Source: Pseudomonas putida
GTDB taxonomy: Bacteria > Pseudomonadota > Gammaproteobacteria > Pseudomonadales > Pseudomonadaceae
Length of the DNA stretch: 64,000 bases
NCBI RefSeq assembly: GCF_004357765.1
Contig: NZ_SMTE01000012.1
Location: 109,250-173,249, forward strand
Direction of reading: 5' to 3'
A program made the translations under genes and the position numbers. This document shows, piece after piece, positions 14,416 through 22,331 of this stretch. Below the pieces are notes generated by a model. It was not told the DNA's origin. It did no database searches and saw only the letters and a program-made list of their open reading frames with translations. Positions within the stretch are counted from its first letter, which is position 1, and every line of letters begins with the position of its first letter.

Positions 14416-14730
14416 TTACTGTTTCGTTGGCTCAATTATGTTCCAGTAACAATCAGAGTACGCGGTGTTTCTAAAATCAAAAACCACCTTTCGCTTACCT
14501 TCTGAGCTAACCACTACAGGCGCGGTATACGCTTTAACGACCATGGCATCAGAGAACCTGTTCTTGTCCCCGACAGAGGACATGGCGTCTTCCAGTAGGT
14601 CACCCCTCTGCCGAGCCTCCATAGCCTCGCCAGCCACGGCAGAGATCTTCTTGCAGGTTTCCTCGCCACTCGCGGCAAAGGTAAGTGTAGAAACGGACGC
14701 GAGAGCAGCAATCAGCAAGACTCGATTCAT
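14416..14730 (-). CDS. Small secreted phage-encoded protein
   Basis: The 104-residue product from ATG 14730 (GGAG 7 bases upstream) starts with a signal peptide (MNRVLLIAALASVSTLTFAA) and has two cysteines in the mature part (C near residue 26, C near 95) that may pair in the periplasm. It is transcribed against the surrounding operon, converging on the PP-loop remnant, and looks like a lysogenic-conversion gene. No family recognised. Confidence 0.65.
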   Translation of the reverse strand: MNRVLLIAALASVSTLTFAASGEETCKKISAVAGEAMEARQRGDLLEDAMSSVGDKNRFSDAMVVKAYTAPVVVSSEGKRKVVFDFRNTAYSDCYWNIIEPTKQ

Positions 14731-14991
14731 GACGTTCTCCATTAAAATCGCCTGCAATCTACTGTGCGTGGCGAAAAACGAGCCCAGGTAGCCCAGCCGC
14801 TCGGACTATCACTACCCATCCAAATTACTCACGCGAAGGGCACGGATATGCCCGAGGATTAGAAGCGAAGATTTGCTGAGGCGCTCAGCGCACAACGGCA
14901 GGAAGCGACGGACCCGAGCCAGCTGCGAAAAGCACAGGCGGGGCCTCTATCAATGTCCGCTAAGATGTGGGCCGGCATCGCCCCCGTTCAA
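14731..14991. other. Intergenic region without a supported gene
   Basis: About 260 bp with no convincing start, ribosome binding site or hairpin terminator. Confidence 0.4.
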
Positions 14992-15222
14992 CTACTCAAG
15001 TGGGCGCTTGTGATGGCTATAACGCTCGGCATTGGATGACCGCGATGAGTCCGGCGGGCCTTGTCTTTGACCGCCTCGAAAGGGCCGGATTTTGATGTAA
15101 TCGTCACGTTCCTCTGGGTGTGCTCTTTTGTTCACATCGTCTCGACCGCTTGGAGAACCATCACTTTCAGATGGCTTGTTACTCAGCCTGTCACTCTCTA
15201 TCCCATACCTATCTCTGGTCAT
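14992..15222 (-). CDS. Small charged hypothetical protein (doubtful)
   Basis: From the ATG at 15222, with GAGAGG about five bases upstream, the product is 76 residues, very hydrophilic, rich in Arg/Ser/Asp (MTRDRYGIESDRLSNKPSES). It has no hydrophobic core and may be disordered or not a real protein. The A+T-rich segment 15229-15360 upstream could hold its promoter. Kept because the start and codon use are acceptable. Confidence 0.35.
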   Translation of the reverse strand: MTRDRYGIESDRLSNKPSESDGSPSGRDDVNKRAHPEERDDYIKIRPFRGGQRQGPPDSSRSSNAERYSHHKRPLE

Positions 15223-15228
15223 ACACAC

Positions 15229-15563
15229 CTCTCAATGCTCAGAAGTTCTGAGCAAATCAAGTATGCGCTGATAACAATCAAAGAAATTTTTTATCAGACC
15301 ACCGGACATAGCTAAATAAAATTTATAAGCACCGCTATCGCTCGAGTGCTACGGATGACGTGATATTCAAAAAGCTGACGATCGATCTGTGTCGGTGCGA
15401 GATCGTCGGCGAAACAAACGCGCTGGACTACTGCTGTGACGAAGTGGCTGATCAGTTTGAGCTTGTGAAGACGTCCCGACGACTGGAGTACAAAAGTACT
15501 CCGATCAGCTGTAACCCCTCTCCCCTCTATTCACTGCCGCGATATGGCGGCCAAGGAATCCGT
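15229..15563. other. A+T-rich divergent intergenic region
   Basis: The segment 15250-15335 is clearly richer in A+T than its surroundings and could hold promoters for both sides. A frame opening at 15360 reaches the next gene but lacks a start signal, so I count only from 15564. Confidence 0.4.
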
Positions 15564-16094
15564 ATGCCCAGCGCACAAACGGCGGCACGTTGGTGCCCGG
15601 ACGAATGCCCGATAACAGGCCGCAAGTTCTTCATGTGGATCGAGCACCCCGATGACGGGATGGTTCCGACCTACGGTGGTCCTTTCGACAGCTACACGAT
15701 CCCCGTCCGTGACGGCGACGAAGGCTTCTGCTGCGAACGCTTCGATCATGACCTGGGCGGCTGGCGTGATAGCGAAATCGTCGGGCTCAAGCTGATCGAC
15801 GACCAGAGCGACGAATGCGAACACGGTCAAGTGGCCGAGATGCAAGCAGAACTGGCAGCTCGAGATGAACTGATCGATCAGTTGCGCAGCGGCTACGTCT
15901 TCGAGACCGGGCCTTACGAAGTGGAGCTTAGCGATGCCCAGTGGTCCGCTGCGCTAGGCGTCTTCGAGAACTACAACATGGGCGATGACAAGCACTTCGT
16001 CTTCCTGGAAGAGCAAGGGCGCGGGGTGATTAGCGAAATCCTGATCGAGATCGGCGTCGCCCAGGCGCCTGATGCTGATGAGGTGCGCGAATGA
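15564..16094 (+). CDS. Hypothetical phage protein with Cys/Trp-rich domain
   Basis: The 176-residue product starts MPSAQTAARWCPDECPITGR and contains KFFMWIEHPDDGMVPTYGGP, a Trp/Cys-containing module often seen in short phage DUF551-like proteins. A helical Glu-rich segment follows (EHGQVAEMQAELAARDELID). I chose ATG 15564 because AAGGA lies 7-8 bases before. It overlaps the next start (ATGA). Function unknown. Confidence 0.65.
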   Translation: MPSAQTAARWCPDECPITGRKFFMWIEHPDDGMVPTYGGPFDSYTIPVRDGDEGFCCERFDHDLGGWRDSEIVGLKLIDDQSDECEHGQVAEMQAELAARDELIDQLRSGYVFETGPYEVELSDAQWSAALGVFENYNMGDDKHFVFLEEQGRGVISEILIEIGVAQAPDADEVRE

Positions 16095-16360
16095 CCCGCC
16101 TCGCCCTCTGCCTCCTGCTGCTGGCCACCGGCGCCAGCGCGGACCCACGCGAAACCCGGCCACTGCCTTACAGCGCCCAGGTCTACCACGACGATCAGCG
16201 CGGCGTGACCTGCTGGCAGTTCTCGAATGGACTGAGCTGCATCCCCGACAGCCATCTCCAGGCCGGCAACGAGCGCGAGCTCTCCCCGCACGAAACCCAA
16301 CCCGAACCTACACCCGCTACGGCGCCTGGGCGCTGGATTGATGAGAGGTATCAGCTGTGA
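16091..16360 (+). CDS. Small exported phage protein
   Basis: The 89-residue product has a signal peptide (MTRLALCLLLLATGASA) with likely cleavage after the Ala-Ser-Ala, then a mature part with two cysteines (GVTCWQFSNGLSCIP). It overlaps both neighbours (ATGA), so it is co-translated in the rightward operon. A periplasmic role is likely; the activity is unknown. Confidence 0.68.
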   Translation: MTRLALCLLLLATGASADPRETRPLPYSAQVYHDDQRGVTCWQFSNGLSCIPDSHLQAGNERELSPHETQPEPTPATAPGRWIDERYQL

Positions 16361-16665
16361 GCAAGTATCGCAAAGGTCAGCTTTACACCCGTCGCATGCG
16401 CCCGTCCGACGATACCGACAGTTGGCGCCTGGCAATGCGCCTGGCGTTCTACACCACGATGCTGCGCAGTGGCGATTACAAGAGCGCATACGTGCTCTGC
16501 CGCCACGGTGTGAAAGGGATCATGGAAGTTGGTCGGAGCCGGAAGGACCTGACCTCAACCCTATTCATGTCCGGTTGCCGCAACTTCAAAGATATCCAGC
16601 GCAAGAACAAGTTCAGCAACATCGAGCGCGCCAAAGCGGCCAAGGCAAAGCAGGTAGCACCATGA
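16357..16665 (+). CDS. Hypothetical phage protein, basic
   Basis: The 102-residue product (MSKYRKGQLYTRRMRPSDDT...) is strongly basic and helical, with no membrane segment. It overlaps the neighbours on both sides by four bases, which supports real translation. Its clusters of Arg/Lys suggest nucleic acid contact. No family recognised. Confidence 0.68.
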   Translation: MSKYRKGQLYTRRMRPSDDTDSWRLAMRLAFYTTMLRSGDYKSAYVLCRHGVKGIMEVGRSRKDLTSTLFMSGCRNFKDIQRKNKFSNIERAKAAKAKQVAP

Positions 16666-17072
16666 CTGACCTGATCGAAGTGAAGACCAGCGATCTTTCT
16701 GGCGAGGCGCTTGGATGGTCCGTGGGCAAGGCTGAGGGACTGGAAGTGTTCTTGGCCCCGCCCGAGTACGGCAATCCCTGGCGGGTGTTCGCCCGGTACC
16801 AGGGCGAAGCCATCGTGCACGCCAAGCGCTACAACCCCTGGGAAGACTGGGCGCTTGGCGGGCCGATGATTGATCGCATCGACCCGCAAGAAAAGCGTTT
16901 ACCCAAAGTCCTTGGCGGTGGCCGGAGCGCCGAGGTGTGGATTGATCTCGATGACGGCGATGCCCGAGTGGGATTCGGGTGGGGTGAAAACCGACTGATC
17001 GCCGCAGCCCGCGCCTACGTCGCCGCCAAGATGGGCGAGTTCGTCCAGGTGCCGAAGGAGCTGATGCCGTGA
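16662..17072 (+). CDS. NinX-like protein (DUF2591)
   Basis: The 136-residue product starts MTDLIEVKTSDLSGEALGWS and continues with VGKAEG, then GPMIDRI and ends with AARAYVAAKMGEFVQVPKEL; this is the layout of DUF2591, which includes P22 NinX. The function of NinX is unknown. It overlaps the previous stop (ATGA) and the next start (GTGA). In this phage it is in the pL-side operon rather than the nin region. Confidence 0.8.
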   Translation: MTDLIEVKTSDLSGEALGWSVGKAEGLEVFLAPPEYGNPWRVFARYQGEAIVHAKRYNPWEDWALGGPMIDRIDPQEKRLPKVLGGGRSAEVWIDLDDGDARVGFGWGENRLIAAARAYVAAKMGEFVQVPKELMP

Positions 17073-17224
17073 CCAAATACCAGTTCAATCTGATCCTGTC
17101 GCTGCTGTTCATGATCGCGGCCAATGGCGCTGGCACGCCTGGCGCCACAGCTATCGGCTACACGATCGGCATCGCATGCGGCCTCGTTGCGTTGGTTTAT
17201 GCCTTCTTGGAGCGAAAGTCATGA
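17069..17224 (+). CDS. Small phage membrane protein (51 residues)
   Basis: A GTG overlapping the previous stop (GTGA) opens 51 codons: MTKYQFNLILSLLFMIAANG, then a Gly/Ala/Thr turn and a second hydrophobic helix (TIGIACGLVALVYAFLE). Two membrane helices are clear. Its own stop overlaps an ATG of a 17-codon frame. Function unknown. Confidence 0.6.
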   Translation: MTKYQFNLILSLLFMIAANGAGTPGATAIGYTIGIACGLVALVYAFLERKS

Positions 17225-17274
17225 TCCTGCCCCTGATGTACGTAGCCCTCCACCTCTACCGGTGGCCGCGATGA
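17221..17274 (+). CDS. Seventeen-residue coupled microgene (candidate)
   Basis: The frame MILPLMYVALHLYRWPR starts at an ATG overlapping the previous stop and ends at a TGA overlapping the next ATG, so both junctions are ATGA. It is a hydrophobic peptide with a basic end and may be a membrane microprotein or only a ribosome bridge for the next gene. Confidence 0.35.
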   Translation: MILPLMYVALHLYRWPR

Positions 17275-17732
17275 GTGATGCACCGATCGAGCCGCAAGAC
17301 TGGTCGTTCGGCGTCAAGGTTGTGCAGATCGAAGACATCCGCGTCGCTCGCGGCCTCACACGAAGGCCGAAAACGACCTGTCGCCACCGGAAGCTGGTCT
17401 ATGACGACAAGGAGCGCCGCATCTGGTGCAGCGACTGCGAGTCAGAGGTCGAGCCTTTCGATGCATTCGCCGGCTTGGTCGAGATGTTCAGCGGCGCGCA
17501 GTCGCGGATCAACCGCCGTGCTGCGGAGCTGGCCGAGGCGGAGAAATTCCAGATCCGCAGCCGGGCAGCCAAGGTGATGGACGAGGCCTGGCGCAGCACA
17601 AAAACCGCACCGCTGTGCCCTCACTGCAATAACGCCCTGCTGCCAGATGACGTCGTAGGCGGCCTGGCCAGCGCCAGCAAGGCCCTGGTTGTCGCCGCTC
17701 GCAAGCGCAACGAAGCCAACAAGCCGAAGTAA
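17271..17732 (+). CDS. Zinc-ribbon-like phage protein
   Basis: The 153-residue product from ATG 17271 (MSDAPIEPQDWSFGVKVVQI) has a CRH...WCSDC pair in the middle and CPHCNNALLP near the C-terminus, which probably bind zinc. The central helix (AQSRINRRAAELAEAEKFQI) is long and charged. A frame extending upstream to 17124 overlaps the membrane-protein genes and is rejected. Role unknown; nucleic acid binding is plausible. Confidence 0.65.
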   Translation: MSDAPIEPQDWSFGVKVVQIEDIRVARGLTRRPKTTCRHRKLVYDDKERRIWCSDCESEVEPFDAFAGLVEMFSGAQSRINRRAAELAEAEKFQIRSRAAKVMDEAWRSTKTAPLCPHCNNALLPDDVVGGLASASKALVVAARKRNEANKPK

Positions 17733-17748
17733 CCCCTCCCCCTACTAC

Positions 17749-17934
17749 TCAAGCCCGCCGGCGTGCCGACCAGAAATGCGTCGCAGCCAGCAACACACCC
17801 GGTATGGCCATGCCAAGGCCGCTGTAGATGAATGCAGGCTGCTCTGTCATCAGCCCACTTAAAGCGAACCCGATACCAGTTGGTATCAGGGTGACTGCTG
17901 CATAGCCCCACGGCTTTCTAGTTTCCTTGGCCAT
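17749..17934 (-). CDS. Small two-helix membrane protein
   Basis: The 61-residue product (MAKETRKPWGYAAVTLIPTG...) has two hydrophobic helices with a short loop and a basic C-terminus. GGGAGG lies 7 bases before the ATG at 17934. It is oriented against the rightward operon. Function unknown. Confidence 0.6.
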   Translation of the reverse strand: MAKETRKPWGYAAVTLIPTGIGFALSGLMTEQPAFIYSGLGMAIPGVLLAATHFWSARRRA

Positions 17935-18002
17935 ATCGTTCCTCCCATTGAACCCCGATTAAACCACATGAGCCCGCCGACATGCGCGGGCGAGGATGAC
18001 CT

Positions 18003-18164
18003 ATGTCCGATAACACCGTGAAGTGCAGCAGGTGCCGCAACCAGCACAAGGAAAGCGAGCGCGTTCTTGCTCCCTGCAAATGGCTAAAGGGTGCCAGCAC
18101 CATGGTCTGTCCGCGCTGCCGGTGCACCAGTTACTACATCGTCGAGCCTGTGCCGGCGGCCTGA
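18003..18164 (+). CDS. Small double-CxxC phage protein
   Basis: The 53-residue product (MSDNTVKCSRCRNQHKESER...) has CSRC near the start and CPRCRC near the end, a zinc-ribbon pattern, with GAGGA before the ATG. Small zinc-ribbon proteins of this size are common in lambdoid phages and may bind nucleic acid. Not assigned further. Confidence 0.65.
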   Translation: MSDNTVKCSRCRNQHKESERVLAPCKWLKGASTMVCPRCRCTSYYIVEPVPAA

Positions 18165-18203
18165 CCAACAACCTGCCGCCACCGGCGGCGTGGAGACCAT
18201 CCC

Positions 18204-18449
18204 ATGGAAACCGAGATCCTTTCGGATGAAGAGCTGGTGGCGATCACTGGCTACAAACCTCGGGCGTGGCAGCGCCGCTGGCTCACTGACAAGGGCTGGC
18301 ACTTCGTGGAGAGCCGCGGCGGTCGCCCCCTGGTAGGCCGCCAGTACGCTCGCCAGAAGTTGAGCGGCGTGGTTATCGACACCGTGCCCGTGACCGCTGC
18401 ACCACCCCCGGCGCCAGCCTGGACCCCTGACTTCTCCCGAGTGAAGTGA
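18204..18449 (+). CDS. DUF4224 protein beside the integrase
   Basis: The 81-residue product starts METEILSDEELVAITGYKPR and continues with AWQRRWLTDKGWHFVESRGG RPLV in the family's order, matching DUF4224. Such genes usually sit directly upstream of a phage integrase, as here (one base apart), and could act as a recombination directionality factor. That role is inferred from position and size. Confidence 0.8.
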   Translation: METEILSDEELVAITGYKPRAWQRRWLTDKGWHFVESRGGRPLVGRQYARQKLSGVVIDTVPVTAAPPPAPAWTPDFSRVK

Positions 18450-18450
18450 A

Positions 18451-19503
18451 ATGCGACCCAGAAGTACCGAGAATCGCGACCTGCCGCCGGGAATGTACCG
18501 GCGCAAGCGCACCAGGAAGAACGGAAAGGTGTGGGTCGGGTACTACTACCGCGACCAGAACGGCAAGGAAATCCCACTCGGTACCGACCTGGTGCAAGCC
18601 AAGCTGGAGTGGGCTGCCCTGGAGGCAAAGGCGACGCCGAGCGAACTGAAGACCATGCAGGGCATTTTCGACGAGTACGAGCGCAAGATCATCCCGGGCA
18701 AGGCAGCACGGACGCAGAAGGACAACATCTACGAGCTCAAGCAGCTGCGGGCCGTGTTCGATTCGGCGCCGATCGATGCCATCACGCCAGCCATGATCGC
18801 CCAGTACAGGGATTCGCGGTCGGCCAAGACACGCGCAAACAGGGAGATCGCCCTGCTCTCCCACGTTTTCAACACGGCGCGGGAATGGGGGCTGACCACA
18901 CGGGATAACCCGTGCTTGGGCGTGAGAAAGAACAAGGAGAAACCGCGCGACTTCTACGCCAACGAAACGGTGTGGCAGGCGGTGTATGAGGCAGCTCCAC
19001 CGGAGCTGAAGGATGCGATGGACCTGGCGTACCTGACCGGACAGCGACCGGCAGACGTACTGTCCATGCGAAAGGACGATGTGGAGGGAATCTATCTACT
19101 GGTTAGCCAGGGCAAAACCAGCAAACGATTGAGGATCGTCCTTGAGGTGGACGGAGTGAAGAACAGCCTGGGACTGCTGCTCGAGCGCATCATGATCCGC
19201 ACCAGCCAGCACCTGTCGCCGTTCTTCATCGTCAACGAGCACGGTAAGCGCATGAGCTGGGCGATGCTGCGCAATCGCTGGGCAGCTGCGCGGGAGGACG
19301 CCAGAGTGAAAGCCGAGGTCGAGAAGAAGCCTGACCTGGCCAATCGAATCGCCCAGTTCCAGTTCCGCGATATCCGACCGAAGGCGGCGTCGGAGATCAA
19401 CGACCTGAGCGATGCAAGCGTGCTGTTGGGGCACTCAAAGGAGGGAATTACCGAGCGTGTTTACCGCCGCGTCGGGGCCATCGCCAAGCCTTCGAAAGGC
19501 TGA
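18451..19503 (+). CDS. int: Phage integrase, tyrosine recombinase
   Basis: The 350-residue protein has an N-terminal arm-binding domain (YRRKRTRKNGKVWVGYYYRD), a core-binding segment (about 65-150) and a catalytic domain with Arg in TGQRPADVL, FRDIRPKAA (Arg kept; the usual first His of HxxR is Arg), His in LLGHSKEG and Tyr in RVYRR. It would integrate the phage at the tRNA-Cys 3' end about 100 bp downstream. It is read with the pL-side operon. ATG at 18451 is one base after the DUF4224 stop. Confidence 0.92.
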   Translation: MRPRSTENRDLPPGMYRRKRTRKNGKVWVGYYYRDQNGKEIPLGTDLVQAKLEWAALEAKATPSELKTMQGIFDEYERKIIPGKAARTQKDNIYELKQLRAVFDSAPIDAITPAMIAQYRDSRSAKTRANREIALLSHVFNTAREWGLTTRDNPCLGVRKNKEKPRDFYANETVWQAVYEAAPPELKDAMDLAYLTGQRPADVLSMRKDDVEGIYLLVSQGKTSKRLRIVLEVDGVKNSLGLLLERIMIRTSQHLSPFFIVNEHGKRMSWAMLRNRWAAAREDARVKAEVEKKPDLANRIAQFQFRDIRPKAASEINDLSDASVLLGHSKEGITERVYRRVGAIAKPSKG

Positions 19504-19546
19504 AGTTTCGGAACTCCATGCCTTTAGTTTCGGAACTCCTGCCTTT
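19504..19546. repeat. Two tandem 21-22 bp repeats after the integrase
   Basis: Two adjacent copies begin AGTTTCGGAACTCC and end TGCCTTT; one has an extra A. They lie between the integrase stop and the tRNA-Cys, where phage integrases have arm-type binding sites, so they are candidate attP arm sites. Confidence 0.7.
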
Positions 19547-19560
19547 TTCAGCCCATAAAG

Positions 19561-19589
19561 AAAAACCCCGCATACGTTAATCTGCGGGG
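19561..19589 (-). terminator. Terminator of the tRNA-Cys transcript
   Basis: On the minus strand CCCCGCA ... TGCGGGG forms a seven-pair hairpin followed by TTTTT, 11 bases after the tRNA 3' end. On the plus strand the T run is missing. Confidence 0.75.
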
Positions 19590-19599
19590 CTTTCGAATA

Positions 19600-19673
19600 T
19601 GGAGGCCGAGGTCGGAATCGAACCGGCGTAGACGGATTTGCAATCCGGAGCATAACCACTTTGCTACTCGGCC
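19600..19673 (-). tRNA. tRNA-Cys (GCA)
   Basis: The 74-base minus-strand sequence begins GGCCGAG and ends CTCGGCC-T-CCA, giving a seven-pair acceptor stem with encoded CCA. The anticodon loop TTGCAAA carries GCA, and the T arm GGTTCGATTCC is standard. Its 3' end faces the phage integrase, so the attR core probably lies in the tRNA 3' half. Confidence 0.97.
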
Positions 19674-19826
19674 TCAAAGTCGGACATAGCGGCTTGCGCT
19701 TTGCTATCTCCTTGAAACACTGAACCTTTTTCAAAGTTCGCTGCGTTTCGATGGGCGCCATTATGTCTGCATTCGAACAACCTTGCAACCCCCTGATTTA
19801 AAAAAATCTTCAAGGGGTTCAAGGTG
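19674..19826. other. Intergenic region between tRNA-Cys and sohB
   Basis: It should hold the tRNA-Cys promoter on the minus strand and, at 19793-19822, a weak hairpin (AACCCC ... GGGGTT) after sohB. No gene is seen. Confidence 0.4.
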
Positions 19827-20852
19827 TTAGCGCAAGCGACCGAATTTGCTCCAGAGGCTGACCAGCGTGTTCTCCACGGTACCGCTCGCCGCCACACCGA
19901 TCCGCTCCTGCAGGCTCTTGCGTTCGGCGTAGTGCACATGGAACAGGTTGGCCTCACGGGCACGATCGCTGAGGTACTCGTCGCTGGTGCGCAGCTCGTC
20001 CACCAATTTGCGGTTCAGTGCCGCGACGCCGAGCCAGACCTCGCCGGTCGCCACTTCATCGATGTGCAATTGCGGGCGATAGCGGGTGACGAAGTCCTTG
20101 AACAGCTGGTGGGTGACGTCGAGGTCTTCCTGGAATTTCTCGCGGCCCTTCTCGGTGTTTTCGCCGAACACGGTGAGGGTGCGCTTGTACTCGCCCGCGG
20201 TCAGCACTTCGAAGTCGATGTCGTGCTTCTTCAGCAGGCGGTTGACGTTGGGCAACTGGGCCACCACGCCAATGGAGCCAAGCACGGCGAACGGTGCGCT
20301 GACGATTTTCTCACCGATGCAAGCCATCATGTAGCCGCCGCTGGCCGCGACCTTGTCGATGCACACGGTCAGCGGGATACCGGCCTGGCGGATACGCGCC
20401 AGTTGCGAAGCGGCCAAGCCGTAGCTGTGCACCAGACCGCCGCCGCTCTCCAGGCGCAGCACCACTTCGTCGCGCGGAGTGGCCAAAGTCAGCAGCGCGG
20501 TGATTTCGTTGCGCAGGCTCTCGGTGGCCGAGGCCTTGATGTCGCCGTCGAAGTCGAGCACGAACACCCGGGCCTTCTCCTCGCCCTTGCTTTTGCCTTT
20601 CTTCTGCTGTTTTTCCGCTTTGGCCTGCTGTTTGCGCAGGGCCTTGAGCTGGGGCTTGTCGAGCAGGCCCGACTCCAGGCGCTCGCGCAGCTCCTTGTAG
20701 AACTCGTTGAGGCGGGTGACCTGCAACTGGCCGCCCGGCTTGCGCCGGCCTTTGCCACGCATGCCGGCGATGGCGGAGAGCACCAGCAGGATGGCGATCA
20801 CCAGGGTGGCGGTTTTGGCCAGAAAGCTTGCGTATTCGGCAAGAAACTCCAC
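19827..20852 (-). CDS. sohB: Inner-membrane peptidase SohB (S49 family)
   Basis: From a GTG at 20852 (AAGGAG 7 bases upstream; earlier codons give an unlikely extension) the product is 341 residues, the normal SohB size. It has an N-terminal membrane helix (LAKTATLVIAILLVLSAIAG), a Lys-rich charged linker, and the S49 core with the Ser of AASGGYMMA and the GSIGVVAQLPN region that holds the catalytic Lys downstream. It cleaves peptides or proteins at the periplasmic face. Divergent from the phosphatase gene; its neighbour on the other side is the prophage. Confidence 0.93.
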   Translation of the reverse strand: MEFLAEYASFLAKTATLVIAILLVLSAIAGMRGKGRRKPGGQLQVTRLNEFYKELRERLESGLLDKPQLKALRKQQAKAEKQQKKGKSKGEEKARVFVLDFDGDIKASATESLRNEITALLTLATPRDEVVLRLESGGGLVHSYGLAASQLARIRQAGIPLTVCIDKVAASGGYMMACIGEKIVSAPFAVLGSIGVVAQLPNVNRLLKKHDIDFEVLTAGEYKRTLTVFGENTEKGREKFQEDLDVTHQLFKDFVTRYRPQLHIDEVATGEVWLGVAALNRKLVDELRTSDEYLSDRAREANLFHVHYAERKSLQERIGVAASGTVENTLVSLWSKFGRLR

Positions 20853-21049
20853 GTTGACTCCTTGATAGACCTGCGCCTGAACGGCGCGAAACTGTTGCAA
20901 GCATACCGGTGCGCCTGTGACGCTGCCAGCCGGCGCAAACGCTGGCAACACAGTTCAAACAAGCTTTTCAAACGCTTGTATGTTTTTTCGTTGACAGCCT
21001 GGTTGGCGCATCCTAACCTCGCAACAACCTTACTGCGCCGGACACTTTC

Positions 21050-21760
21050 GTGGGCAACCTGTACCTGATCCGCCATGGCCAAGCCTCATTCGGTGCCGAG
21101 GACTACGATGTCCTGTCGGCCACTGGAGCGCGCCAGAGCCACGCCCTGGGCCAATACCTGGCACAGCTGGGGGTTCGCCTGGATCGTTGCCTGGCCGGCA
21201 GCCTGCGGCGTCAGCAAGACACCGCCCGCCTCGCACTTCAGGCGATGCAGGCCGACGGTTGCCCGGCCCCGGTCATTGAGACCGACCCGGCCTTCAATGA
21301 GTTCGACGCCGACGGCGTGGTGCGCGCTCTAGCGCCGGGCCTGCTGGTGGACGAGCCGAACGCGCTGCACATCCTGCGCAACGGCGCGCAACACCGCAGC
21401 GAATTTCAGCGCCTGTTCGCGCTGATGGTGCAACGCTGGCACGACGGCCAGCATCACAGCGAGGGTCTGGAATCCTGGGAGGCCTTCACCGGCCGGGTCG
21501 AAGCCGGCCTGCAGCGGGTGCTGGACCAAGCCGCCAGCGGCGACAACATCGCCATCTTCACCTCTGGCGGCACCATCGCCGCCCTGCTCCACCTGGTCAC
21601 CCGCATCACCCCCAGCCAAGCCTTCGCGCTGAACTGGCAGATCATCAACACGTCGCTCAGCCAATTGAAGTTCCGTGGCCGCGACGTGTCCCTGGCCACC
21701 TTCAACAGCCAGGCCCATGTGCAGCTGTTGAAGGCGCCGGAGCTCATCACCTATCGATGA
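21050..21760 (+). CDS. Histidine phosphatase family protein
   Basis: The 236-residue product starts at GTG 21050 with MGNLYLIRHGQASFG; RHG (8-10) holds the phosphohistidine, and a second conserved His is expected in the C-terminal half, where TSGGT is the usual companion region. Members dephosphorylate small metabolites or proteins; the substrate here is unknown. It is followed by an SCP2 protein gene, as in other pseudomonads, perhaps one unit. Confidence 0.88.
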   Translation: MGNLYLIRHGQASFGAEDYDVLSATGARQSHALGQYLAQLGVRLDRCLAGSLRRQQDTARLALQAMQADGCPAPVIETDPAFNEFDADGVVRALAPGLLVDEPNALHILRNGAQHRSEFQRLFALMVQRWHDGQHHSEGLESWEAFTGRVEAGLQRVLDQAASGDNIAIFTSGGTIAALLHLVTRITPSQAFALNWQIINTSLSQLKFRGRDVSLATFNSQAHVQLLKAPELITYR

Positions 21761-21815
21761 CCCGGCCTGTTGAGTCCTCTCGGGGACGTGAAAATCACTC
21801 TATAAGGAATGCACC

Positions 21816-22133
21816 ATGACCTCCGTAGCTGATGCCGTTAAAAAGATGCAAGAGAAGTTCAACCCATCCGCTGCCGCCGGCCTGGACCTGGTGTTCGGCT
21901 TCAATGTGACCGACGAAGACAAGCAATACGCGCTGATCGTCAAGGACGGCACCTGCGACCTGCAGGAGGGCGAAAACCCGGATGCCAACTGCACCCTGGT
22001 GATGGACAGCGAAACCCTCAAAGGCATCGTCAGCGGCGAAACCGACGGCATGCAGGCATTCATGAGCGGCAAGCTGCGTGTCGAAGGCGACATGATGCTG
22101 TCGATGAAGCTGAGCGAGCTGTTCCCAGCCTGA
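21816..22133 (+). CDS. SCP2 sterol-binding domain protein
   Basis: The 105-residue product is a single SCP2 domain: a start helix (ADAVKKMQEKFNP), VFGFNVTDEDKQYALIVKDG, then GENPDANCTLVMDSETLKGI and ending GDMMLSMKLSELFPA. SCP2 folds hold acyl-CoA or other lipids in a hydrophobic tunnel. AAGGA before the ATG and a strong terminator after it close the unit with the phosphatase gene. Confidence 0.92.
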   Translation: MTSVADAVKKMQEKFNPSAAAGLDLVFGFNVTDEDKQYALIVKDGTCDLQEGENPDANCTLVMDSETLKGIVSGETDGMQAFMSGKLRVEGDMMLSMKLSELFPA

Positions 22134-22159
22134 TTGGTGGGTCTGTCGAGCCAGACGAA

Positions 22160-22191
22160 AACCGAAGCCCGGGCGGCTTCGGTTTTTTTTT
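22160..22191 (+). terminator. Terminator after the SCP2 gene
   Basis: AACCGAAGCC ... GGCTTCGGTT hairpin followed by a run of about nine T. Confidence 0.9.
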
Positions 22192-22331
22192 GCGCGGCCG
22201 ATGGGAGCGTCATCAAGGCAGTTGATCGGCCGGCAACACCCGCGCCTATATGAACGTTGGCACGCTTGTTCCAACCCCGGTCGGCCATTAGATTAGCCAA
22301 TAGTCCTCGTGACAGATAATAAGGAAAACGC

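Larger units (their letters stand above)
1..19600. mobile_element. Lambdoid prophage, right-hand part, integrated at tRNA-Cys
   Basis: The stretch holds phage packaging, lysis, replication, CI/Cro control and integrase genes in lambda-like order. It ends at a tRNA-Cys whose 3' end faces the integrase, the usual attachment arrangement. Head and tail genes must lie beyond the left edge because transcription runs leftward through terL out of the window. The genes are small and overlap by ATGA junctions, and several opposite-strand inserts look like morons. The right end is inferred from the tRNA; the exact att core is not determinable here because the left end is missing. Confidence 0.92.

Noticed and set aside
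19504-19546. CRISPR-like tandem repeats
   Set aside because: Only two directly adjacent copies without spacers; better explained as integrase arm sites.
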